A stretch of 64,000 nt of DNA, from assembly GCF_014199595.1 (NCBI RefSeq), contig NZ_JACHNX010000013.1, positions 28,099-92,098 of the forward strand, in the 5' to 3' direction. The number at the start of each line of letters is the position of its first letter. Position 1 is the stretch's first letter. Source of the stretch: Sphingomonas yabuuchiae. Its GTDB lineage: Bacteria > Pseudomonadota > Alphaproteobacteria > Sphingomonadales > Sphingomonadaceae. The notes below the pieces were generated by a model, which saw only the letters and a program-made list of their open reading frames with translations, did not search any database and had not been told where the DNA came from. Shown piece by piece: positions 45,917-55,199 of the stretch. The position numbers and the translations under genes are program-made.

Positions 45917-47215
45917 CTAACCTCTCCCCTCGGCGAGGGGCGAGGGAGGGAAAGACGCGACGAGATCGGGCAAGGCAGCGGCCAGCCGGTCGACCTCCGC
46001 CATCGATGTGAACAGTGCGGGCGTGACGCGGATACATGCACCCTTGGCCGGGCCGGTGCGATGGACGGTGAAGACGCGGTGCCGGTCGAGCAGCCGCTTG
46101 GCCAGTTCGGCATTGCCTTGCGCGCTCGTCACGCCGTCGATGCGGAAGGACGTGATCGCGCCGTGCAAGGCCGGATCGTCGGGCGTCAGCACGGTAATCC
46201 CCGGAACCTGCCGCGCCCGCGCCACCCAGCGATCGCGCAAGGCCCTCAGTCGCGCGGCCCGCGCCGCCCGGTCGATCCGCCGCTGATAGGCCAGCGCCGC
46301 CGGTGCGGTCAGCCATGCGGCATAGTCCAGCGTGCCCGTATGGACCCGCGACAGCAGGCTGTCCGGTCCCCCCGCATCCTCGGCAGGATCGCGGTCGATC
46401 CGCGCCAGTGCGGGACGACGGATATGGAGGATCCCCGTCCCCAGCGGCGCCCCCAGCCATTTATGCCCGTTCAGCCCGACAAAGTCGCAGTCGAGATCGG
46501 ACAGCGCGAAGTCCAGTTGCTGCCAGCTATGCGCCGCATCGACGACGACATCGATCCCCCGCGCCCGCGCCATCGCGGCGATCTCCCGCACCGGCAGGAC
46601 CAGCCCGGTGCGGTGGCTGAGATGGGTCAGCAGGATCAGCTTCAGCCGGGGCTCCGCCGCCATGGCTTGCGCATAGGCGTCGATCAGCGCCTGCCGCGTC
46701 GCGGGTTCCGGCAGGGCGATCCGCCGCACCCGAACCCCGCGCCGGGGGCCCAGGCTCTCCATACAAGCCTGCATGCTGTCATAGTCGAGATCGGCGTACA
46801 GCACCGCATCGCCGGGCGAGAGGCGGTTATAGCCCAGGATCAGCGCCTTCAGCGCCTCGGTCGCGTTGCGGGTGAAGGCGATCTCCTCAGGCGGCACGCC
46901 CAGCTCGTTCGCCCCCGCCTCTCGCGCGGCGCGCAGATCGGCCAGCATGCCCCGGCGCGCATAATAGCTGGTGTCGCGGTTCACCCGCGCGACGGCCTGC
47001 TCATAGGCCAGCCGCACGGGCCGTGCCATCGCACCCCAATTGCCGTTTTCCAGCTGGACGATGCCGTCGGACGGTCGATCATAATCCGCCGCGACACCCG
47101 CCCAGAAAGTTTCGTCATCGGGTCCCGGCGCATGGGCCCGCGTCGGGGCGGCGATCCCCGGCAGCGGGACGACCGCCGCCATCCCGCCTGCCAGCATCAT
47201 GCGCCGGTCGATCAT
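45917..47215 (-). CDS. Class V aminotransferase-fold PLP enzyme, exported
   Basis: A 432-residue PLP-dependent protein of the class V (isopenicillin-N epimerase/cysteine desulfurase-like) group. The N-terminus DRRMMLAGGMAAVVPLPGIAA is a Tat-like signal, so it is probably periplasmic, unusual but known for this subgroup. The PLP Asp/His region is VVDAAHSWQQ and the Schiff-base Lys lies in LNGHKWLGAPLG near 251. The last residues (PSPLAEGRG) are encoded by a CCTCTCCCC hairpin, so the tail looks like repeat-derived extension. Its ATG overlaps the TBDR stop by one base, coupling the two. Confidence 0.9.
   Translation of the reverse strand: MIDRRMMLAGGMAAVVPLPGIAAPTRAHAPGPDDETFWAGVAADYDRPSDGIVQLENGNWGAMARPVRLAYEQAVARVNRDTSYYARRGMLADLRAAREAGANELGVPPEEIAFTRNATEALKALILGYNRLSPGDAVLYADLDYDSMQACMESLGPRRGVRVRRIALPEPATRQALIDAYAQAMAAEPRLKLILLTHLSHRTGLVLPVREIAAMARARGIDVVVDAAHSWQQLDFALSDLDCDFVGLNGHKWLGAPLGTGILHIRRPALARIDRDPAEDAGGPDSLLSRVHTGTLDYAAWLTAPAALAYQRRIDRAARAARLRALRDRWVARARQVPGITVLTPDDPALHGAITSFRIDGVTSAQGNAELAKRLLDRHRVFTVHRTGPAKGACIRVTPALFTSMAEVDRLAAALPDLVASFPPSPLAEGRG
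45921..45947. terminator. CCTCTCCCC hairpin at convergent gene ends
   Basis: CCTCTCCCCTC and GAGGGGCGAGG flank a three-base loop just past the GH51 stop and inside the last codons of the aminotransferase gene. The arms match the ends of the ~200-bp repeat at 36338 and 50894, so it may be a minimal relative of that element. Confidence 0.55.
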
Positions 47216-49578
47216 CAGAAGCTGACCCCGACGCGCACATAATAACGCCCGCCATCGGTGTCATAGGGGGCATTGCGCGAGTAGATCAGGCCGCGATTGG
47301 CCTGGTTGGTCGCCTCGGCGGGATAGGTGTCGAAGATATTCTCCGCCCCGCCCCGGAGCGAGATGTTGGGCGTGATGCGATAGGTGAGCGAGGCGTCGAA
47401 CAGCGCGATGCCGCCGAAGCGCTGGAACAGCTCGCCCGTCGCATTGCCCGTCACATCAGTCCACGGCCCGTAATAACGCCCGCGCAGCATCACCCCGACC
47501 GGGCCGATATCATAGCCCAGCGTGCCGGTCGCATTGTGACGCGGCAGCCGTTCCTCGAAGATGCGCCGCTGCGTCTCGTTGGCGATCGCCGCGCTGGTGC
47601 CGCTGCGCACCTGGGTGCGGTTGTAATTATAGGCCAGGGTCGCGCTGGCCCGCCCGCCGCCGATCTGGCGGTTATAGCCCAGCACCATGTCGACGCCCCG
47701 CGTGCGCGTGTTGAAGTCGTTGGTAAAGTAGCTGATCGAGGTGAAGCGATTGGGATTGGCCAAGGTCGTCGGGATGGCGATCGTCGCCGACTGGCTGAAC
47801 CGGTCGTCGACATCGATCTGATAGAGATCGACCGTCGCGGTGAAGCCTATCTGCGTCTGCACCGCCAGCCCCACGGTCGCATTGCGCGAGGTTTCGGGGC
47901 GCAGCGGCTTGGCGCCGAGCGCGATCGCCAGCGGATCGCTGGGCGCCAGGCGGCCCTGGTTGAACACTTGGAGCGTGCGGGTGTCGAGCCCCTGGCTGAC
48001 CACTCGCGTGTTCAACTGCGCGGGCGTCGGCGCACGAAAGCCGGTCGAATAGGTGCCGCGCAGCGCCAGCCACGACACCGGCTCTACGCGGCCCGACAGC
48101 TTGTAGGTGAACTTGTCGCCGAAGCTGGAGAAATCCTCATAGCGTCCCGCCGCGCCGAGCGAGACGATCGACACCGGCCGCCAGGCGAGGTCGACATAGC
48201 CCGCATGGCTGCTCTGCCGGAAATGGCCCGCCTGTTGCGGGCCGAAGCCGGGGAAGCCGTTGGAATTGGGCGCCAGCCCCGTCGCCGCCCCCGGCCCGAT
48301 GGCGTAGGAGGCTGGGTCGCCGGTGCCGACGACATAACGCTCGATCCGACGCTCGCCGCCAAAGGCGATGTTCAGCGGCTCGACCCCGCCGATGGGCAGG
48401 CGATAGACGAAATCGGCGTTCAGGTTCGTCTCGACCTGGGTCAGCCGCCCCAGATAGAAGCGCGTCGGGCTGTTCGGCCCCAACGAGGCGTTCAGGCTCT
48501 CGGCGAGCGTATAGTCGATGCGGCTGCGGCCCGACGACGCGCTGATGTCGTAGGAAAAGGCATCGGACAGTTCGCCGCGCACCCCGCTATCGGCCTGGAT
48601 GTCGGCGAAGCGCGTTCCGAAACGCGGCGTAAAGCCGACCGGATAGATGCTGCGGAAGCTGAAACCCGGAAAGGCGCTGCTGGCATTATAGACGCTACCC
48701 GTCCCCGCCGGATTGCGCCAGTTGAAATCGGTCACGCCCTCCCCCTGCTGTGCCGTGCCAAAGGCATAGAGGGTCGCGCCGGGCGCCAGCTCGTAATGCA
48801 TGTCGAGCGCCCCGCGCAGCCGCTCCTCGTCCGGCTGGCCCCAGCGCTGGACGGGATTGGGAACGGTCAGGGTCGGATTGGCCGCCTGGAACGCGATGGC
48901 GTCGGGGCGCTGGCGGGTGCGCGAGGTGGCCTCGGCATGTTCGAACTGGCCGATGAAGACGATCGCGCCGCGCTCGCCCAGCGCGATGCCGCCGCGCATG
49001 CCCGACTGATAATCATTGCCGTCGCCCGCATCATATCGGCCGAACTGGCCATAGGCTTCCATGCCGGGCGCATCGTCGAGGATGATGTTGATGACGCCCG
49101 CAATCGCGTCCGACCCATATTGCGCCGAGGCCCCGTCACGCAGCACCTCGATCCGTTTGATCGCCAGGCTGGGGATGCTGGCGAGGTCGGGGGCCTGCGC
49201 CCCGCGTGTGCCGAGCAGCGCCGAGCGATGGTAACGCTTGCCGTTGACCAGCACGAGCGTCTGGTCCGCCGACAGCCCGCGCAAGGTGGCTGGGCGGACG
49301 AACGCCTGCCCGTCCGCCGCCGGCAGGCGCTGCACGTTGAAGGAGGGCAACAGCTGCGCCAGCGTGTCGTTCAGATCGCCCGACACGCCCGAGCGGATCA
49401 GCGTTTCGGGGAGCACGTCGACGGGGGCCAGCGTATCGAACTGCGTCCGGCCCCGCTCGCGGGTGCCGGTGACGATCACATCGCTGTCCGCGCCCGGCTC
49501 CGGCACGGCCTGCGCCCAGGCTGCGGAGGCAAAGGACAGATGCAGCGCCACGACGGCGCTGGCGGTAACGAATTTCAT
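47215..49578 (-). CDS. TonB-dependent receptor (787 aa), aminotransferase-linked
   Basis: An outer-membrane TonB-dependent transporter. Signal peptide: VVALHLSFASAAWAQA. Plug motifs are DVIVTGTRERG, ATLRGLSADQTLVLVNGKR and EVLRDGASAQYGSDAIAGV. The barrel closes with YYVRVGVSF and a terminal Phe. It shares the plug layout and order with the TBDR at 36699, so they are paralogues of one subfamily. Its stop overlaps the aminotransferase start (TGATG), meaning one operon; the imported ligand may be an amine-containing or peptidic compound. Confidence 0.94.
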   Translation of the reverse strand: MKFVTASAVVALHLSFASAAWAQAVPEPGADSDVIVTGTRERGRTQFDTLAPVDVLPETLIRSGVSGDLNDTLAQLLPSFNVQRLPAADGQAFVRPATLRGLSADQTLVLVNGKRYHRSALLGTRGAQAPDLASIPSLAIKRIEVLRDGASAQYGSDAIAGVINIILDDAPGMEAYGQFGRYDAGDGNDYQSGMRGGIALGERGAIVFIGQFEHAEATSRTRQRPDAIAFQAANPTLTVPNPVQRWGQPDEERLRGALDMHYELAPGATLYAFGTAQQGEGVTDFNWRNPAGTGSVYNASSAFPGFSFRSIYPVGFTPRFGTRFADIQADSGVRGELSDAFSYDISASSGRSRIDYTLAESLNASLGPNSPTRFYLGRLTQVETNLNADFVYRLPIGGVEPLNIAFGGERRIERYVVGTGDPASYAIGPGAATGLAPNSNGFPGFGPQQAGHFRQSSHAGYVDLAWRPVSIVSLGAAGRYEDFSSFGDKFTYKLSGRVEPVSWLALRGTYSTGFRAPTPAQLNTRVVSQGLDTRTLQVFNQGRLAPSDPLAIALGAKPLRPETSRNATVGLAVQTQIGFTATVDLYQIDVDDRFSQSATIAIPTTLANPNRFTSISYFTNDFNTRTRGVDMVLGYNRQIGGGRASATLAYNYNRTQVRSGTSAAIANETQRRIFEERLPRHNATGTLGYDIGPVGVMLRGRYYGPWTDVTGNATGELFQRFGGIALFDASLTYRITPNISLRGGAENIFDTYPAEATNQANRGLIYSRNAPYDTDGGRYYVRVGVSF

Positions 49579-49757
49579 GATGAAGCCTTCCCCATAGGCG
49601 ATGCGCGTGGCGCTTGCGGGGGCTGCGCCTATGGCCGGGACGTTTCAGCCGCGTTACGTCCCGGCGGCGGTTTGATGACGGCATTTTGCGCACACGATGC
49701 CGCGCCGATGCGGTAACGATCGCCACCAGCGATATTCCAGGCGGACGACCGACCCTC

Positions 49758-50867
49758 ATGAGCGACGCGAAAACCTATCCCCTGATGAAGGACATTCTGG
49801 GCGTCGCGGCGGTGACGATCATCGCCGATGCAGGTGTGGCGGCGTCGCCCGTCTTCGACCGCAGGGCATTCCTCGACGCGGCGCTGAACGGACTCGACGG
49901 GCTGTCGATCATGGAACGGGTGCGCCATATCGCCGACGCGCTCCATGAAGCTATGTCCACCGATTACGCCACCGCAATCCATGTCGTCAGGGCCATCGCG
50001 CCGCACCTGACGCACAGTTTCCAGGCGATCGCCGTCACCGAGTTCGTCGCCCGGCAAGGGTTGGGCGATTTCGATCGGTCGATGGAGGCGCTGGCCGACC
50101 TGACCCGGTTCGGCTCGGCGGAGTTCGCCATCCGCCCGTTCCTCGCCGCCGATCCCGCGCGGACCCTGGCGCAGATGCTCCGCTGGACGGACCACCCGAA
50201 CGAGCATGTCCGCCGCCTCGCCAGCGAGGGCAGCCGCCCGCGCCTGCCCTGGGCCTCGCGCGTCCCGGCGCTGCGGGACGATCCGACGCTGGCCGCCCCG
50301 ATCCTGGATGCGTTGCGCGACGATCCCAGCCTCTATGTCCGCAAATCGGTCGCCAACCACCTGAACGATATCGGCAAGGATCGCCCCGACTGGCTGGTCG
50401 AGCATCTGCACGGCTGGGATCGCGAGACGCCGCGCACGGCCTGGATCGTCCGCCATGCACTTCGTTCGCTGATCAAGAAGGGCGATCCGCGTGCCCTGGC
50501 GCTGATCGGGGTAGCGCATGGGGCACAGGTGCGGGTCGCCTGTTTCACCGTCGAGCCCGCAACCGTGGAATTGGGCGAGGCCGTGACGATCACGGCGGAG
50601 CTGGCGTCCCTCGCCCAAGCCGACCAGCGCCTCGTCGTCGACTATCGCCTCCATTATGCGCGGGGTGCGAGCAAGACGGCGGCCAAGGTCTTCAAGCTCA
50701 AGACCTTCGATCTTGCCGGATCGGCCTCCGCCACCCTGGGCATCCGTCAAGTCATGCGCGACTTCAGCACGCGCCGCCACCATCCCGGTCGCCATGAGGT
50801 GGAGCTGTTGGTCAACGGCCTGACCATGGCCACCGCCGCGTTCGATCTGGTTATGGACGACAGTTAA
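49758..50867 (+). CDS. AlkD-like DNA alkylation repair protein
   Basis: A 369-residue HEAT-like-repeat protein resembling the AlkD/AlkC-type DNA glycosylases. The central blocks ASEGSRPRLPWASRVPALRDD and SLYVRKSVANHLNDIGKDRPDW match the region that in this family holds DNA around an alkylated base. The C-terminal ~110 residues form an extra beta-rich domain (VTITAELASLAQADQRLVVD), as in AlkC-like longer members. It is cytoplasmic. ATG 49758 is the first start within protein-like sequence; the frame opens further upstream without support. Confidence 0.86.
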   Translation: MSDAKTYPLMKDILGVAAVTIIADAGVAASPVFDRRAFLDAALNGLDGLSIMERVRHIADALHEAMSTDYATAIHVVRAIAPHLTHSFQAIAVTEFVARQGLGDFDRSMEALADLTRFGSAEFAIRPFLAADPARTLAQMLRWTDHPNEHVRRLASEGSRPRLPWASRVPALRDDPTLAAPILDALRDDPSLYVRKSVANHLNDIGKDRPDWLVEHLHGWDRETPRTAWIVRHALRSLIKKGDPRALALIGVAHGAQVRVACFTVEPATVELGEAVTITAELASLAQADQRLVVDYRLHYARGASKTAAKVFKLKTFDLAGSASATLGIRQVMRDFSTRRHHPGRHEVELLVNGLTMATAAFDLVMDDS

Positions 50868-50893
50868 GCGGCGTCCGAAACCATCTCTTCCTT

Positions 50894-51094
50894 CCCTCGC
50901 CCCTCGCAGAGGGGAGAGGGTTGCGCAGACTTGGTCTTTGCGAGAGCAAAGGCCTAGTCGGAGCTGGGTGAGGGGTGAAGCGCTCGCTTGGCGAGCGCGC
51001 GAGCCTTTGGGCTCGCTCCACCCCTCACCTAAGCTGCGCTAGCCAGCAGGCTGGCAAGCTCCGCTATCCCTCTCCCCTTTCCAGGGGAGAGGGG
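50894..51094 (-). repeat. ~200-bp intergenic repeat, copy 2 (inverted)
   Basis: The reverse complement matches copy 1 at 36338-36536 over its whole length with about 90% identity by eye: same flanking CCCTCTCCCC hairpins, the GGAGCTTGCCAGC and AGACCAAGTCTGCGCAAC blocks, and the inner GCGAGC hairpins. The two copies are in opposite orientation and 14.4 kb apart. Confidence 0.85.
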
Positions 51095-51131
51095 CAAGAA
51101 ATTAGCATGACAGCAGATCGCCCCTGAGGCC

Positions 51132-51452
51132 TCAATTCCCCTCGGCGTCAACCGTGAAGACCACCGGCCGCCCGCGCGACATCGGGTCCCAGCCTGCCGC
51201 CAGTGCCGAGCGCACGCAGCGCGTGATCGTCGGGTCATCGAGTTGGAGCCGCCCGCGCGGCAAGCCCTTGAGCAGCCGCTTCGGAGCCGGAAACTCCATA
51301 TGCGCCTCGCGCTTGGCGCCCTGTTCGGAAAGGGCGATGGTCATGCCCTTCCATCCTTCGTCATCCGACAGATGGGGCTCGCGCTGGAGATGCCAGTCAT
51401 AGGTGATGCCGTCGACGGTCACGCTGCCGGACTGAATTTGGGTTTTCGACAT
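51132..51452 (-). CDS. Hypothetical protein (106 aa)
   Basis: A 106-residue soluble protein with no family I can name. It has alternating strands (SVTVDGITYDWHLQREPHL, GMTIALSEQGAKREAHMEF) and a conserved-looking end (CVRSALAAGWDPMSRGRPVVF), a pattern I have seen in small proteobacterial hypothetical proteins. ATG 51452 (MSKTQIQSG) is preferred over the frame's first start at 51503, which adds low-complexity residues. It is transcribed away from the Csu operon. Confidence 0.72.
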   Translation of the reverse strand: MSKTQIQSGSVTVDGITYDWHLQREPHLSDDEGWKGMTIALSEQGAKREAHMEFPAPKRLLKGLPRGRLQLDDPTITRCVRSALAAGWDPMSRGRPVVFTVDAEGN

Positions 51453-51599
51453 GGCCCCGCCCCTAGCACGTTCGTCGTGCCATGGCACAGGCCACCGCGA
51501 CAAACAGCATCTTCCGAAATTCTCGTCCGATTCCGAAGCTTTAGCACCTTGATAAGGCCTTCGGGCTTTTGATCAGGCGTGATTTGGAGGCACAATATC

Positions 51600-52094
51600 G
51601 TGAAACCCTATCTCGCACCTCTCGGCATCGCGGCACTGGGCTGCGTCCTGATCGCCGATCCCGCCGCCGCGCAGCAGAGCACGCAGTTCCAGGTGTCGAT
51701 GACGATCCAGGCCGAATGCCGCCTGACCTCGGCGAGCGACCTGGCCTTCGGCAATACCGGCGTGATCCAGGCCGCGATCACCTCGACCAGCACGATCGGC
51801 GTCCAGTGTACCAACACCACCCCCTATAATATCGGCCTGAATGCCGGTGCGGGCACGGGAGCGACGGTGGCGGCGCGGCGGATGACCTCAGGCGCGGGGG
51901 CTACGGTCGTCTATGAGCTGTTCCGCGATCCCGCCCGGTCACAGATCTGGGGCAATACCGCAGGCACCGACACGCTGGCCGGGATCGGCAACGGCGCGGT
52001 GCAGTCGCTGACGGTGTACGGGCGCGTCCCGGCCCAGACCACTCCGGCGGCGGGCAGCTATACCGATACCGTCCAGGTCACGGTGACATACTGA
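51600..52094 (+). CDS. Csu-type pilin subunit (spore coat protein U domain)
   Basis: A 164-residue pilin of the Csu/archaic chaperone-usher class with one SCPU domain. The signal peptide ends ADPAAAQ. Conserved features are the paired cysteines (QAECRLTS, GVQCTNTTPY) and the C-terminal donor-strand region YTDTVQVTVTY. GTG 51600 is chosen because GGAGG lies nine bases upstream; this gives a good signal peptide. It is the first gene of a four-gene operon. Only one major subunit is encoded, fewer than in Acinetobacter csu. Confidence 0.9.
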   Translation: MKPYLAPLGIAALGCVLIADPAAAQQSTQFQVSMTIQAECRLTSASDLAFGNTGVIQAAITSTSTIGVQCTNTTPYNIGLNAGAGTGATVAARRMTSGAGATVVYELFRDPARSQIWGNTAGTDTLAGIGNGAVQSLTVYGRVPAQTTPAAGSYTDTVQVTVTY

Positions 52095-52822
52095 TGACGC
52101 CGTGGCCGAAACGGTCGCTCGCGGCGGCGGCGATGGGGCTGGCGATCCCGGCGATCGGCCACGCATCCGACATCCGGGTCGCGCCGGTCGCCATCGACCC
52201 GCTGCCGGGCGCGCGCACGACCTCGCTGACGCTCAGCAATGCCGAGCAGCGGCCGGTACGGGTCCAGGTCCGCGTGATGAAATGGTCGTCGCGCAACGGC
52301 ACCGACGTCCTGACCCCCACGAATGAGGTCGTCGCCAGCCCGCCCTTCTCGACGCTGGCGCCGCAGCAGCAATATCTGATCCGTGTCGTCCGCACGGCCA
52401 AGGCCGCGCCGGTCGGCGAGGAGGCCTATCGCGTCCTGATCGACGAAGTGCCCGAGCCGACCCGCGCGCAGCCGGGCACGGTCAATCTCGTCGTGCGTCA
52501 GTCGATCCCCGCCTTCTTCTCCGACATCCCGCGCCGGATGCCCGATGTGGAATGGCGGATCGACCGTTCGGGCGGCGGCGCGGCGCTGGTCGGGCGCAAC
52601 AAGGGCAACAGGCGACTGCGCATCGCCGACCTTCAGCTGATCGCGGGCAGCCAGCAGCTTCTCGCGAGGCCGGGGCTGGTCGGCTATGTGCTGGCCGGGT
52701 CCGAACTGCGCATTCCGCTGAACCCCGGCACCGCCCTGCCCGGCGGCACCGACCTGCGGATGCGGGCCGTTTCCGATGGCGGCCCGATCGAGGTCTCCCT
52801 TGCGACCCAGCCGCGCCGGTGA
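52094..52822 (+). CDS. Csu-type periplasmic pilus chaperone (CsuC-like)
   Basis: A 242-residue PapD-superfamily chaperone. The signal peptide ends IGHASD. The first immunoglobulin domain has DIRVAPVAIDPLPG and STLAPQQQYLIRVVR; the characteristic EEAYRVLIDEVPEP follows. The second domain spans ~130-235. It folds pilin subunits in the periplasm and delivers them to the usher. Its ATG overlaps the pilin stop by one base (TGATG). Confidence 0.92.
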   Translation: MTPWPKRSLAAAAMGLAIPAIGHASDIRVAPVAIDPLPGARTTSLTLSNAEQRPVRVQVRVMKWSSRNGTDVLTPTNEVVASPPFSTLAPQQQYLIRVVRTAKAAPVGEEAYRVLIDEVPEPTRAQPGTVNLVVRQSIPAFFSDIPRRMPDVEWRIDRSGGGAALVGRNKGNRRLRIADLQLIAGSQQLLARPGLVGYVLAGSELRIPLNPGTALPGGTDLRMRAVSDGGPIEVSLATQPRR

Positions 52823-55199
52823 ACTGGCCGGGATCATCCTGGCCACGCTGGCCTGCGCGCAGACCGCCGGTGCGCAGGACAGCGAAAGCCTTCGCGTCGG
52901 GGTTGATGTCGACCCCAGCCGCCAGGAACAGGCGCTTCAACTCGAGGTCTATCTGAACGACAAGCCGACCGGCTATGTCGCCTCGTTCACGCAGCGCGCA
53001 GACGGCAGTTTCACCGCACCCGTCGCCCAGTTGCGGACGCTGGGCGTCAAGGTCCCACCGGATGCCGAGACGGGCGACGTGCCGCTGGAGCGTATTTCCG
53101 GGCTGCGCTATCGCTATGAGCAGATGCGCCAGATCATGTGGCTGGCCGCTGGCCCGACCGTGCAGAACCCGACCCTGATCGACGGCGGGCGCGGCGACCG
53201 TTCCGGCCTGACGCCGGACCGGCCGCCCTTCGGCGCGGTGCTGGACTATACGCTGTTCGCCAGCGGCGACCGGAGCGCGGTCGGCCCGCGCTTTACCGGC
53301 GCATCGGGTGCGTTCGGGACGCGCGTCTTCGGCGCGTTCGGCCTGTTCGAGAGCAGCGCGGTCGGCCTGTTGTCGGGCGGGCCGCGCTTTACCCGGCTGG
53401 CCACGAGCTATAGCTATGAAGACCCCAGACGGCTGGTGACGCTGCGCGCAGGGGACACGATCAATGGCGGCCATGCCTGGACCCGCCCGATCCGCATGGC
53501 GGGGCTTCAGATCCAGCGGACCTTCGGCATGCGGCCCGACCTGGTCACCATGCCCGTGCCGCGACTGCTGGGCAGCGCCGCCGCCCCCTCGACGCTGGAC
53601 CTGTTCATCGACCGGGTCCGCACCCTGTCGGCCGACGTGCCCCAGGGCCCCTATGCCGTCATGCACCCGCCGATCGTGCAGGGCGCAGGTGTCGCGACCG
53701 TCGTCGTCCGCGATGCGCTGGGCCGGGAAACCGTACAAACCGCGCCCTTCTATGCCTCTCCCCAGTTGCTGGCGGAGGGGCTGACCGATTTCAGCGCGGA
53801 GGTCGGCTTTGCCCGACGCAGCTATGCGATCCTGTCGAACGACTATGACCGGCGGCTGATCGGTTCGGCCTCGGTTCGGCGCGGCATGACCGACCGGCTG
53901 ACGCTACAGGGCCATGCCGAGCTGGGCGCGGGTCTGGTCCAGCTGGGCGCGGGCGGCGTCGTGACGTTGCGGGACCAGGCCTTGCTGTCGCTCGCCGGGG
54001 TGGTCAGCCAGGCTGGGGGACGCACGGGCGGGCTGGTCGATATCGCGTTCGAGACGCGCCGGTCCGGCTTTTCGGTGCTGATCCGGTCGATGCGGGCGAT
54101 CGGCCGCTATGAGGACCTGGCGTCGCGCACATCGTCCTTCGGCCCAATCCTGGTGGGCGACCGGCGGATCTTCGGCGCGCCGCGCGAGGTCGATCAATTC
54201 TCCCTGTCGTTGCCTATCGCCGCGACCTCGGCCTCGGTCGGGGTGAGCCTCGTCAATTCCAAGACGGCGGCGGGGGACCGCTATCGGCTCGCCAGCCTGT
54301 CCTCTACCGCCAATGTCGGGCGGCTGTCGCTGTTCGCCAATGCCGTCGCGGACCTGAGCGGCGACCGCAGCTTCGGCCTGTTCGTCGGGGCCAGCCTGCC
54401 CTTCGGACGACGCGCCTCGGTGACGACCGGCGCGACGGTGTCGGAGGGGCGCGTCTCGGGCTATGCCGAGATGTCGCGGCAGGGCGCGCACGAACCCGGC
54501 TCCTGGGGTTGGTCGGTGCGGGTTGCCGATGGCCGTGAGCGGGCGGGCCATGCCATCGTCCGCCATACGACCGGCTTCGCCCAGTTCGAGGCGACCGGCC
54601 TCTATGCGGGCGGCAACGTCTCCGGCACCTTGCAGGCCGAGGGCGCGGTCGCGCTGATCGGTGGCGACCTCTATGCGGCGCGGCGGCTCGACCAGTCCTT
54701 TGCGGTGGCCGATGCGGGCGCGAGCGGCGTGCGGGTGTACCGCGAGAACCGGCTGGTCGGCACCACCGGCGCGTCGGGCAAGCTGCTGGTTCCCGACATC
54801 GCCCCGTTCGAGCCGAGCGCAATCTCCATCGATCCCTCCTCGCTGCCCGTCGACGCGCGCATCGCCTCGACCCATGCCGAGGCGGTGGCCTTTACCCGCG
54901 TGCCCGCACTGATCGCGTTCGGCGTGGCGCGCGAAACCGACGCCGCGCTGGTCGAGTTCGTCGATGGCGAGGGTCGGCTGCTGCCGCTGGGCTCGGGGAT
55001 CGCTCGGCCGGGGCTGCCCGAGGATGTGGTCGGCTATGACGGTGCCGCCTTCCTGAGCGCGCTCGGGGGCCAGAACGAAGCGATTGTCACCGATCCCGAT
55101 GGCCGCCGCTGCCGGGCGCGTTTCCCCTTTGCCGCGCAGCCGGGCGAGCAGGTGCGTATCCGGGCGGTCTGTACGCCCATGGCGAGTGCGGCGCCATGA
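52800..55199 (+). CDS. Csu-type outer-membrane usher (CsuD-like)
   Basis: A ~799-residue fimbrial usher that forms the secretion pore. TTG 52800 follows GAGG by six bases and gives a short signal (LAGIILATLACAQTAGAQ); ATG 52776 is the alternative with a longer overlap. Features: N-terminal domain VDVDPSRQEQALQLEVYLN, plug and barrel with LDYTLFASGD and RTFGMRPDLVTMPVPRL, and C-terminal domain ending GEQVRIRAVC. The start overlaps the chaperone gene. The next gene overlaps its stop (ATGA). Confidence 0.92.
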   Translation: MRPSRAGELAGIILATLACAQTAGAQDSESLRVGVDVDPSRQEQALQLEVYLNDKPTGYVASFTQRADGSFTAPVAQLRTLGVKVPPDAETGDVPLERISGLRYRYEQMRQIMWLAAGPTVQNPTLIDGGRGDRSGLTPDRPPFGAVLDYTLFASGDRSAVGPRFTGASGAFGTRVFGAFGLFESSAVGLLSGGPRFTRLATSYSYEDPRRLVTLRAGDTINGGHAWTRPIRMAGLQIQRTFGMRPDLVTMPVPRLLGSAAAPSTLDLFIDRVRTLSADVPQGPYAVMHPPIVQGAGVATVVVRDALGRETVQTAPFYASPQLLAEGLTDFSAEVGFARRSYAILSNDYDRRLIGSASVRRGMTDRLTLQGHAELGAGLVQLGAGGVVTLRDQALLSLAGVVSQAGGRTGGLVDIAFETRRSGFSVLIRSMRAIGRYEDLASRTSSFGPILVGDRRIFGAPREVDQFSLSLPIAATSASVGVSLVNSKTAAGDRYRLASLSSTANVGRLSLFANAVADLSGDRSFGLFVGASLPFGRRASVTTGATVSEGRVSGYAEMSRQGAHEPGSWGWSVRVADGRERAGHAIVRHTTGFAQFEATGLYAGGNVSGTLQAEGAVALIGGDLYAARRLDQSFAVADAGASGVRVYRENRLVGTTGASGKLLVPDIAPFEPSAISIDPSSLPVDARIASTHAEAVAFTRVPALIAFGVARETDAALVEFVDGEGRLLPLGSGIARPGLPEDVVGYDGAAFLSALGGQNEAIVTDPDGRRCRARFPFAAQPGEQVRIRAVCTPMASAAP

